Source: Tannerella sp. (GTDB lineage: Bacteria; Bacteroidota; Bacteroidia; Bacteroidales; Tannerellaceae). Taken from it: DNA of 7,536 nt. The stretch is from positions 1 to 7,536 of the forward strand of contig JAITQL010000257.1 in assembly GCA_031288935.1 (NCBI GenBank), in the 5' to 3' direction. A program made the position numbers and the translations under genes. Below are positions 1 through 5,347 of this stretch, piece after piece. The notes beneath the pieces are model-generated. The model was given only the letters and a program-made list of their open reading frames with translations. It did no database searches and was not told where the DNA came from. Position 1 is the stretch's first letter. The number at the start of each line of letters is the position of its first letter.

Positions 1-81
1 AATGAACGGGGCGTCGCTTTCGGCGAAAACGGCGAGGTGAACGGCGCCGTAGCCAAGCGTATCCTGCAAGACCGGATATAA
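1..81 (+). CDS. 3' end of an unidentified gene (partial)
   Basis: Reading from base 1 gives 26 codons and a TAA at 79-81, ending in GAVAKRILQDRI. The codons are GC-rich like those of the main genes in the window, and the stop lies just before an AT-rich gap with a terminator-like hairpin, so this is probably the real C-terminus of a plus-strand gene that begins outside the window. The fragment is too short to assign a family. The codon choice (GGC, GCC, GTC, ATC, CTG) supports this frame. Confidence 0.5.
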   Translation, partial: NERGVAFGENGEVNGAVAKRILQDRI

Positions 82-123
82 TTAGCCGGATGCAAAATTA
101 AGGGTGAAGTACTGATAATTATG

Positions 124-173
124 AAATGGTTTTTTGAAGTGACGGGATTTCTCGCCGGATCAAAAAACCATTT
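124..173. terminator. 14-bp perfect inverted repeat, likely bidirectional terminator
   Basis: Arm 124-137 (AAATGGTTTTTTGA) is the exact reverse complement of arm 160-173, with a 22-nt loop. The right arm runs into T171-T175, and the left arm read on the minus strand also ends in T residues. It lies 42 bp after the stop of the plus-strand partial gene and about 200 bp beyond the end of the minus-strand higA, so it sits between convergent genes. The stem is AT-rich, so termination is probable but not certain. Confidence 0.6.
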
Positions 174-182
174 TTCAGTTTG

Positions 183-217
183 TATTATATCTGCGACCAG
201 TGAAACTATTATATCTG
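183..217. repeat. 11-bp direct repeat, 24-bp period
   Basis: TATTATATCTG occurs at 183-193 and again at 207-217, separated by 13 nt. The two copies lie in the gap between the convergent partial gene and higA. A further pair of small overlapping hairpins follows: CTCTT 249-253 with AAGAG 261-265, and AGTCC 264-268 with GGACT 272-276. No function can be assigned. I see no gene between 82 and 376. Confidence 0.45.
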
Positions 218-376
218 TCAACCCTGCTTATGAAAGAACAAAGAATAACTCTTCATTCGCAAGAGTCCTTTGGACTTTGGGCTAAAACTTTTCTTGAGAC
301 GCTATGAAAAATTCTGTTATCCGTATTGCCTGTCCATACCATAATTCAGCATCTATGGTTGAATTTAAAGTCAGTA

Positions 377-685
377 TCAAAGCATTGCCGCCACTTTGCG
401 GACGTTTGCAAGACGTTCGGCAAAGGATTCATCACGGCTTGCTACCTGTATATTGTAATCGGTTTGCAAACGAATTAACGAATCGGCCGGAACACCCAAA
501 GCTGCTTCAAACAGCATTGCCGTTTGGGTTGTAATCGGGCGGCGTTCGTTCAATATATGATTCAGCATTTTATACGACATACCCATTTGCGCGGCAAGTT
601 TACCTTGTGATATACCGCGATATTCGATTTCGTCTTTCAGGACTTCGCCCGGATGAACAGGGCGGGCGCAAACATATTTATCCAT
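377..685 (-). CDS. higA: HigA-type antitoxin, XRE-family HTH protein
   Basis: A 102-residue DNA-binding antitoxin of a type II system. Such proteins bind and neutralise HigB and repress their own operon. The sequence opens with the family's conserved segment HPGEVLKDE (11-19), followed by a helix-turn-helix at about 26-50 (ISQGKLAAQMGMSYKMLNHI) and the motif NERRPIT (46-52), then TAMLFEAALG, all typical of the HigA addiction-module antidote family. Length matches the family. The gene is downstream of higB with a 7-bp gap, the toxin-first order usual for higBA. The upstream bases are AT-rich without a Shine-Dalgarno sequence, normal for Bacteroidota, so translational coupling to higB is likely. 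Assignment to the family is firm; that it pairs with the adjacent toxin is inferred from context. Confidence 0.93.
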   Translation of the reverse strand: MDKYVCARPVHPGEVLKDEIEYRGISQGKLAAQMGMSYKMLNHILNERRPITTQTAMLFEAALGVPADSLIRLQTDYNIQVASRDESFAERLANVRKVAAML

Positions 686-692
686 AGCTATT

Positions 693-1010
693 TTATTTAT
701 AATGATTTGACAATTCCAAAATACTGCATATCGTTACAACTGTTTCGGAAACTACTTTGGTTGTTTTGAACTCAATCCGGTATTGGTCGTTTACGCGGAC
801 GGATTCCAACCCCTCCTTGTTGCCATGCAACGCTTCGTAACGCAAACCGTTGTACAGGAAAAGGTCTTCCACACGTGAAACTGATTTCAGGATACCGACC
901 GTTTTTTGGTATTTTGCAACCGTTTGCGGCTGAAAACGGTACTTTTTGTCCGTTGTCTTACCAACTTCGTACAATTCACGCAAATACTCTTTGTCAAACT
1001 TTATTTCCAT
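693..1010 (-). CDS. higB: HigB/RelE-like mRNA-interferase toxin
   Basis: A 105-residue toxin of the HigB branch of the RelE/ParE superfamily; family members cleave mRNA on translating ribosomes. The diagnostic block is LRYEALHGNKEGLESVRVNDQ, about 56-76, continuing with YRIEF (77-81), which matches the family pattern L..L.G...G..S.R.NDQYRI.F. His103-Tyr104 near the C-terminus correspond to the usual C-terminal DYH-type motif, whose His is catalytic in characterised HigB proteins. An upstream in-frame ATG at 1097 would add 29 residues, but that extension covers the promoter boxes at 1031-1061 and does not resemble the family, so the ATG at 1008-1010 is chosen. The gene is AT-richer than ettA and guaB, as expected for a module that moves between genomes. 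No frameshift or lost key residue is evident. Confidence 0.9.
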   Translation of the reverse strand: MEIKFDKEYLRELYEVGKTTDKKYRFQPQTVAKYQKTVGILKSVSRVEDLFLYNGLRYEALHGNKEGLESVRVNDQYRIEFKTTKVVSETVVTICSILELSNHYK

Positions 1011-1030
1011 GTTCGTTTTCCAAACAGCGC

Positions 1031-1061
1031 CAAAGATAGCGATATTTTTTATTGCGGCAAA
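1031..1061 (-). promoter_or_regulatory. Bacteroides-type promoter of higBA
   Basis: On the minus strand TTTG (1061-1058) is followed after exactly 19 nt by TATCTTTG (1038-1031), an excellent match to the Bacteroides primary-sigma consensus TTTG-N19-TAnnTTTG. Transcription would begin near 1025, leaving a leader of about 15 nt before the higB ATG at 1010. This decides the higB start. Confidence 0.8.
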
Positions 1062-1067
1062 AAAGTA

Positions 1068-1085
1068 GAAAGTGTATGTACTTTC
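1068..1085. promoter_or_regulatory. Palindrome beside the higBA promoter, candidate HigA operator
   Basis: GAAAGT (1068-1073) and ACTTTC (1080-1085) are exact inverted arms around a 6-nt centre. The site begins 6 bp upstream of the -33 box of higBA and lies in the divergent region shared with ettA. Position and symmetry fit autoregulation by the HigA dimer; the binding itself is inferred. Confidence 0.4.
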
Positions 1086-1096
1086 CTTTTCCAGCA

Positions 1097-1138
1097 TTGC
1101 AAACTATTACATTTGTGGCCTTTTTTCTTTTGCAAACT
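1097..1138 (+). repeat. 9-bp direct repeat upstream of ettA
   Basis: TTGCAAACT occurs at 1097-1105 and 1130-1138, a 33-bp period. The second copy lies just upstream of the putative -7 box of ettA, so the pair could be regulator half-sites. Nine bases in an AT-rich region may also be chance. Confidence 0.3.
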
Positions 1139-1143
1139 TTTTC

Positions 1144-1151
1144 TACCTTTG
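1144..1151 (+). promoter_or_regulatory. -7 box of the ettA promoter
   Basis: TACCTTTG matches the Bacteroides -7 consensus TAnnTTTG. At the expected distance upstream (1121-1124) there is a T-run rather than a perfect TTTG. A start near 1157 would give a leader of about 15 nt to the ATG at 1172. Confidence 0.6.
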
Positions 1152-1171
1152 CCACCCTCATTTTATTATAT

Positions 1172-2854
1172 ATGGCAGACGATAAAAAAATCATTTTCTC
1201 GATGGTGGGCGTGAGCAAGATTTACCCGCCACAGAAGCAGGTGTTGAAAAACATCTATCTCTCCTTTTTCTACGGAGCAAAGATCGGTATCATCGGACTG
1301 AACGGCTCCGGCAAGTCTACGCTGCTGAAGATTATTGCAGGACTGGACAAAGAATTTCAGGGCGAAGTCGTTTTTTCGCCGGGTTACACGGTGGGCTACC
1401 TGGAACAGGATCCGCAGCTGGCGGCGGGACGGACGGTGAAGGAAATCGTGCAGGAGGGCGTGCAGGAAACGGTCGACCTGCTGAAGGAGTTCGAGGAGGT
1501 GAACGAACGCTTCGGCGATCCCGACGTGCTGGAGGATGCCGGCAAAATGGACGCGCTGATCAACCGGCAGGCAGCGTTGCAGGACAGGATCGACGCGGCG
1601 GACGCCTGGAATCTGGACAGCCGGCTGGAACGGGCGATGGATGCCTTGCGGTGCCCGCCGGAAGACCAGACGGTGGACACGCTGTCGGGCGGAGAGCGCC
1701 GGCGCGTGGCGCTGTGCCGGCTGCTGCTGCAACAGCCCGACGTGCTGCTGCTGGACGAGCCGACCAACCACCTCGACGCCGAGTCTATCGACTGGCTCGA
1801 ACAGCATCTGCAACAGTACGCCGGCACCGTCATCTGCATCACGCACGACCGCTATTTCCTTGATCACGTAGCCGGATGGATTCTGGAACTCGACCGCGGC
1901 GAAGGCATCCCCTGGAAAGGAAACTATTCCTCGTGGCTGGAACAGAAATCGCAACGCCTGGCGCAGGAGGACAAGCAGGCCGGCAAACGGCGCAAGACGC
2001 TGGAACGCGAACTGGAATGGATCCGCATGGCGCCCAAGGCGCGGCAGGCAAAGGGCAAGGCGCGTCTCAATTCCTACGAATCGCTGATGAACGAAGACCA
2101 GAAGGAACGCGAGGCTCGGCTGGAAATCTTTATCCCGAACGGGCCAAGGCTGGGAAACAAGGTGATCGAAGCACGGGAAGTGGCCAAGGCGTTCGGAAAG
2201 AAACTGCTGTTCGACCATCTCAACTTCATGCTGCCGCCCAACGGCATTGTGGGGATCATCGGCCCCAACGGCGCCGGAAAAACAACGCTGTTCAAGCTGA
2301 TCATGGGGCTTGAGGAGGTTGACGGCGGCGTCTTCGAGGTAGGCGAAACGGTGAAGATCGGCTATGCCGACCAGACGCATCACGACATCGACCCGGAGAA
2401 AACGGTCTACCAGGTCGTTTCCGGCGGGAACGAATTTATCCGCGTCGGCGGGAAGGAGATCAATGCCCGCGCCTACCTGTCAAAGTTCAACTTTACGGGC
2501 GGCGACCAGGAAAAGCCGTGCAGCGCCCTTTCGGGCGGCGAACGCAACCGCCTGCATCTGGCCATCACGCTGAAGGCGGAGGCGAACGTGCTGCTGCTGG
2601 ACGAACCGACGAACGACATCGACATCAATACGCTCCGCGCGCTGGAAGAGGGTCTGGAGCGGTTTGCCGGATGCGCCGCCGTCATCTCGCACGACCGCTG
2701 GTTTCTCGACCGCATCTGCACGCACATCCTCTCGTTCGAGGGCGATTCCGAGGTCGTTTTCTACGAGGGTTCCTATTCCGAATACGAGGATTACAAACGC
2801 AAACAATCCGGCTACGCGGAGCCGAAACGCATCCGCTACCGGAATTTGAATTAA
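1172..2854 (+). CDS. ettA: EttA-type ABC-F ATPase (energy-dependent translational throttle)
   Basis: A 560-residue cytoplasmic ABC-F protein with two nucleotide-binding domains and no membrane segments. In E. coli, EttA (555 residues) binds the ribosomal E site and gates the first steps of elongation according to ATP/ADP state. Domain 1: Walker A GLNGSGKS (42-49), arm insertion about 95-140, signature LSGGE (171-175), Walker B with D195/E196, switch His225. The linker (about 241-325) contains LEWIRMAPKARQAKGKARL (281-299), the P-site tRNA-interaction segment diagnostic of EttA. Domain 2: Walker A GPNGAGKT (364-371), LSGGE (453-457), D477/E478, His507. All catalytic residues are present. Start: the frame stays open upstream to 1052, but that part overlaps the -7 box and is unlike the family, whereas MADDKKIIFS at 1172 is the family N-terminus. 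The DUF1080 gene follows after 20 bp. Confidence 0.95.
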   Translation: MADDKKIIFSMVGVSKIYPPQKQVLKNIYLSFFYGAKIGIIGLNGSGKSTLLKIIAGLDKEFQGEVVFSPGYTVGYLEQDPQLAAGRTVKEIVQEGVQETVDLLKEFEEVNERFGDPDVLEDAGKMDALINRQAALQDRIDAADAWNLDSRLERAMDALRCPPEDQTVDTLSGGERRRVALCRLLLQQPDVLLLDEPTNHLDAESIDWLEQHLQQYAGTVICITHDRYFLDHVAGWILELDRGEGIPWKGNYSSWLEQKSQRLAQEDKQAGKRRKTLERELEWIRMAPKARQAKGKARLNSYESLMNEDQKEREARLEIFIPNGPRLGNKVIEAREVAKAFGKKLLFDHLNFMLPPNGIVGIIGPNGAGKTTLFKLIMGLEEVDGGVFEVGETVKIGYADQTHHDIDPEKTVYQVVSGGNEFIRVGGKEINARAYLSKFNFTGGDQEKPCSALSGGERNRLHLAITLKAEANVLLLDEPTNDIDINTLRALEEGLERFAGCAAVISHDRWFLDRICTHILSFEGDSEVVFYEGSYSEYEDYKRKQSGYAEPKRIRYRNLN

Positions 2855-2874
2855 ATTTTTAATATAGTATCATC

Positions 2875-3516
2875 ATGAAGAAGTATTTGTTTTTAACTGT
2901 CATTGTTTTGGCCTGCTGCTCCGCGGGCTGCGCCGGGACGCAAAAAAAGGAGTTGTTGTTTAATGGAAAAGATCTTTCAAACTGGAATTTCGTTGTGGAC
3001 GGAAACAGCGTGCCGGCGTCGGAGGTCTATTCGGTGCGCGACGGGGCGATCCTGATTCAGGGAGAGCCGTTTGGATACATGTATACCAAGAAGAAGTACG
3101 GCGACTGCACGCTCGAACTGGAATGGCGCTGGGTGGGCGAGGCAACGAACAGCGGGATATTCCTGCTGATAGCCGATCCTTCGAATCCGTTTCCGAACGG
3201 CATCGAATGTCAGCTTCATGCCGGCGATGCCGGCGACTTCGTCTTGCTGGGCGGGTCGAACCTGCTGGAATACAAACAGCCGGACGGGGAAGAGCGTCCC
3301 AAATTTCCGGTCATCCGCAAGCGGAACGCTTCGAACGAAAAGCCGGCCGGGGAGTGGAACAGGGCGAAAATACTCGTCAAGGACGGACAGATCACGGTTC
3401 ATATCAACGATCAGCTTCAAAACGTGGCCACGAATCCCGTAAAGGAGGGCTACATCGGCCTGCAAAGCGAAGGAAAACAGATCGAATTTCGCAACGTGAC
3501 CGTAACCCGCGAATAA
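2875..3516 (+). CDS. DUF1080 (3-keto-disaccharide hydrolase-like) lipoprotein
   Basis: A 213-residue predicted lipoprotein. The N-terminus has KK, a hydrophobic stretch (4-13) and a lipobox-like SAGC with Cys19 as the likely lipidated residue; Cys14 or Cys15 are less likely alternatives. The mature part is one concanavalin-like beta-sandwich domain of PF06439: LFNGKDLSNW (28-37), NSGIFL (92-97), ECQLHAGDAGDF (111-122), GEWNRAKI (159-166) and the closing GYIGLQSEGKQIEFRN (192-207). Members of this family have been reported to hydrolyse 3-keto-glycosides and are common in Bacteroidota; the substrate here is unknown. No acidic sorting signal follows the Cys, so periplasmic-facing attachment is more likely than surface display. 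It starts 20 bp after ettA without a clear promoter, so co-transcription is likely, yet no sugar-oxidoreductase partner is nearby. The first 30 codons are AT-rich compared with the rest. Confidence 0.88.
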   Translation: MKKYLFLTVIVLACCSAGCAGTQKKELLFNGKDLSNWNFVVDGNSVPASEVYSVRDGAILIQGEPFGYMYTKKKYGDCTLELEWRWVGEATNSGIFLLIADPSNPFPNGIECQLHAGDAGDFVLLGGSNLLEYKQPDGEERPKFPVIRKRNASNEKPAGEWNRAKILVKDGQITVHINDQLQNVATNPVKEGYIGLQSEGKQIEFRNVTVTRE

Positions 3517-3519
3517 AAG

Positions 3520-3547
3520 GATTCAAGATTCAAGATTCAAGATTCAA
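3520..3547. repeat. Four tandem copies of GATTCAA
   Basis: Heptamers at 3520-3526, 3527-3533, 3534-3540 and 3541-3547 are identical and contiguous, starting 3 bp after the stop codon of the lipoprotein gene. Such short perfect repeats can change copy number by slippage. Being downstream of the gene, they would affect the 3' end of its transcript rather than its reading frame. Confidence 0.9.
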
Positions 3548-3572
3548 AAAAGAGCTGTTGCTCGCGGATTGG

Positions 3573-3618
3573 TGCGGATTCCGCAGATGAAAGGTCACTG
3601 AAATCTGCGGAATCTGCG
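3573..3618. repeat. 16-bp stem-loop, REP-like or terminator
   Basis: GATTCCGCAGAT (3577-3588) is the exact reverse complement of 3603-3614; counting G-U pairs the stem extends to 3573-3588 with 3603-3618, with a 14-nt loop. It lies about 55 bp after the lipoprotein stop, so it could end that transcript, but no T-run follows. The GC-rich arms, with similar atccgcg words nearby, suggest a dispersed extragenic palindromic repeat; copy number elsewhere cannot be seen. Confidence 0.65.
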
Positions 3619-3806
3619 TTTAAATCCATTTCATCCGCGTGAAACAGTCCATCCGCAAAGGACACGCAAAGAACCGTTTTCCCCCGATTCTTCTCCGAAA
3701 GAAAGGGAGAGCGTTTGTCGGGGGCACATGCCCTCTCGCTTAACGCGCCCCGCCGCCTCCGGGAAAATATTCCGCCGAATCAACTTCCTATTCCGAAGGA
3801 AATTCC

Positions 3807-3814
3807 TACCTTTG
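3807..3814 (+). promoter_or_regulatory. -7 box of the guaB-uup promoter
   Basis: TACCTTTG is identical to the proposed -7 box of ettA and fits TAnnTTTG. The -33 position (about 3784-3787) is a weak match. Transcription from about 3820 would leave a leader of about 26 nt before the guaB ATG at 3846. No known purine riboswitch fold is apparent in this short leader. Confidence 0.6.
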
Positions 3815-3845
3815 CAGCATGTTATTCCGTAAAAACAATTGATGT

Positions 3846-5339
3846 ATGGCAGTTTATTTAGACGATGTATCCAGAACGTTCGGGGAATATCTGTTGATTC
3901 CCGGTCTGACAACTAAAAAATGTATCCCTTCCAATGTGAATTTACAAACGCCGTTAGTGAAATTTGCGGACAGTGAAAAACCGGCTGTCGAATTGAATAT
4001 CCCGTTTGTTTCCGCTATCATGCAGTCCGTGTCCGGCCCCGAACTGGCCATCGAGCTGGCGCGTAACGGCGGACTCTCGTTCATATTCGGCTCGCAGGCG
4101 GTGGACGAACAGGCGAACATGGTGCACAAGGTGAAAAAGTTCAAGGCCGGCTTTGTGGTCAGCGATTCCAATCTGACGCCCGACGATACGCTGGCGGATG
4201 TCCTGCGTACCGTGAAAAAGACGGGACATTCCACGATTGGCGTCACGCACGACGGGACGTGCAACGGACAGTTACTGGGGCTGGTCACCAGCCGAGACTA
4301 CCGGGAGGAAAAAGATCCGACGAACATGAAGGTGAAAGACTTTATGACACCCTTCTCCAAGCTGATTGTCGGGCAGTCGGGCATTTCGCTGACCGAAGCC
4401 AATCAGATCCTGTGGGAAAACAAGCTTAATTCGCTGCCGGTGATTGACCGGAACCGCCACCTGGTTTATTTTGTCTTCCGAAAGGATTATGACAGCCACC
4501 GCGACAATCCCGACGAGCTGTCCGACGAGACGAAACAGCTCCTCGTCGGCGCGGGCATCAATACACGCGACTATCGCGAACGGGTGCCGGCGTTGCTGGA
4601 GGCGGGCGCGGACGTGTTGTGCATCGACTCGTCCGACGGCTACTCCGAATGGCAGCAGGAAACGCTGCGCTGGATCAAGGAGACGTACGGAGAGGGCGTG
4701 CGCGTGGGCGCCGGCAACGTGGTAGACCGTGACGGCTTCGAGTATCTGGTTGCGGCAGGCGCGGACTTCATCAAAGTGGGTATTGGCGGCGGCTCCATTT
4801 GCATCACGCGCGAACAGAAGGGCATTGGCCGCGGCCAGGCAACGGCGCTGATTGATGTCGTGCGTGCACGCGACGCGCATTACCGGCAGACCGGCGTTTA
4901 CATCCCCATTTGCAGCGACGGCGGACTGGTGCACGACTATCACATGGTGCTTGCACTGGCCATGGGAGCGGATTTCCTGATGATGGGACGCTACTTCGCC
5001 CGCTTCGACGAATCGCCCACCCAAACCCTGCGCGTGGGAAACAACTACGTAAAGGAATACTGGGGGGAAGGGTCGAACCGCGCGCAGAACTGGCAGCGAT
5101 ACGACCTGGGCGAGACGGAAGCGCTCAAGTTCGAGGAAGGCGTGGACAGTTACGTGCCCTATGCAGGCAAGATGAAGGACAATCTGGCCGTTACGCTGGG
5201 GAAGATCAGGGCTACGATGTGCAGTTGCGGCGCCGTCAGTATCCGCGAACTCCAGCGGCACGCCAAGATCACGCTCGTATCGTCTACCAGCATCGTCGAA
5301 GGCGGTGCGCACGACGTCATCCTCAAGGAACACAACTAA
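3846..5339 (+). CDS. guaB: IMP dehydrogenase, Tritrichomonas foetus-like type
   Basis: A 497-residue enzyme that oxidises IMP to XMP with NAD+, the committed step of GTP synthesis in the cytoplasm. A (beta/alpha)8 barrel is interrupted by a CBS pair (about 107-152 and 161-216). The catalytic loop is GIGGGSIC (312-319) with nucleophile Cys319, followed by [15 protein letters not shown]. The mobile flap carries Arg418-Tyr419 (NWQRYDLG) and Glu431. The usual bacterial enzyme has GPGSICTTR here, so this is the divergent class best known from the protozoan T. foetus, and the key residues fall at the same numbers as in that protein as I recall it. Lys310 and Glu431, linked to mycophenolic acid tolerance in T. 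foetus, are both present. The ATG at 3842 is in another frame; 3846 gives the family N-terminus. The first 50 codons are AT-rich. uup follows after 8 bp. Confidence 0.96.
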   Translation: MAVYLDDVSRTFGEYLLIPGLTTKKCIPSNVNLQTPLVKFADSEKPAVELNIPFVSAIMQSVSGPELAIELARNGGLSFIFGSQAVDEQANMVHKVKKFKAGFVVSDSNLTPDDTLADVLRTVKKTGHSTIGVTHDGTCNGQLLGLVTSRDYREEKDPTNMKVKDFMTPFSKLIVGQSGISLTEANQILWENKLNSLPVIDRNRHLVYFVFRKDYDSHRDNPDELSDETKQLLVGAGINTRDYRERVPALLEAGADVLCIDSSDGYSEWQQETLRWIKETYGEGVRVGAGNVVDRDGFEYLVAAGADFIKVGIGGGSICITREQKGIGRGQATALIDVVRARDAHYRQTGVYIPICSDGGLVHDYHMVLALAMGADFLMMGRYFARFDESPTQTLRVGNNYVKEYWGEGSNRAQNWQRYDLGETEALKFEEGVDSYVPYAGKMKDNLAVTLGKIRATMCSCGAVSIRELQRHAKITLVSSTSIVEGGAHDVILKEHN

Positions 5340-5347
5340 TCCGGCCG

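Larger units (their letters stand above)
3517..3845. other. 329-bp intergenic region between the lipoprotein gene and guaB
   Basis: No gene is supported here. It holds, in order, the GATTCAA heptamer repeats, a long stem-loop, a stretch with repeated atccgc/ccgcaaag-like words (3631-3680), a second smaller hairpin (CCCCCGA 3681-3687 with TCGGGGG 3718-3724) and the guaB promoter. A minus-strand frame open from 3912 to 3631 runs across the guaB start and promoter and resembles no protein I know, so it is not annotated. Confidence 0.7.

Noticed and set aside
304..534. Small plus-strand frame of 76 codons
   Set aside because: Two thirds of it is antisense to higA, which has clear homology; no motif is seen.
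1052..1171. 40-residue N-terminal extension of ettA
   Set aside because: It would be translated from DNA that contains the proposed promoter, and EttA proteins start at the MADDKK segment.
1166..2383. Long minus-strand open frame (405 codons) opposite ettA
   Set aside because: Same explanation: antisense of a strongly conserved ABC-F gene, no domain seen.
3641..3660. GTGAAACA as a half of a parS centromere site
   Set aside because: Only half of the 16-bp palindrome is present, and the flanking bases do not complete it.
3631..3912. Minus-strand frame of 93 codons before guaB
   Set aside because: It overlaps the guaB start and promoter and consists of intergenic repeat-like sequence.
4272..5333. 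Minus-strand open frame (353 codons) opposite guaB
   Set aside because: Antisense shadow of guaB with no recognisable domain.
4910..5347. In-frame upstream extension of uup across the end of guaB
   Set aside because: It lies entirely in a second frame of guaB, is Arg/Gly-rich nonsense, and the ABC-F family begins at MVSFLQVDGL.
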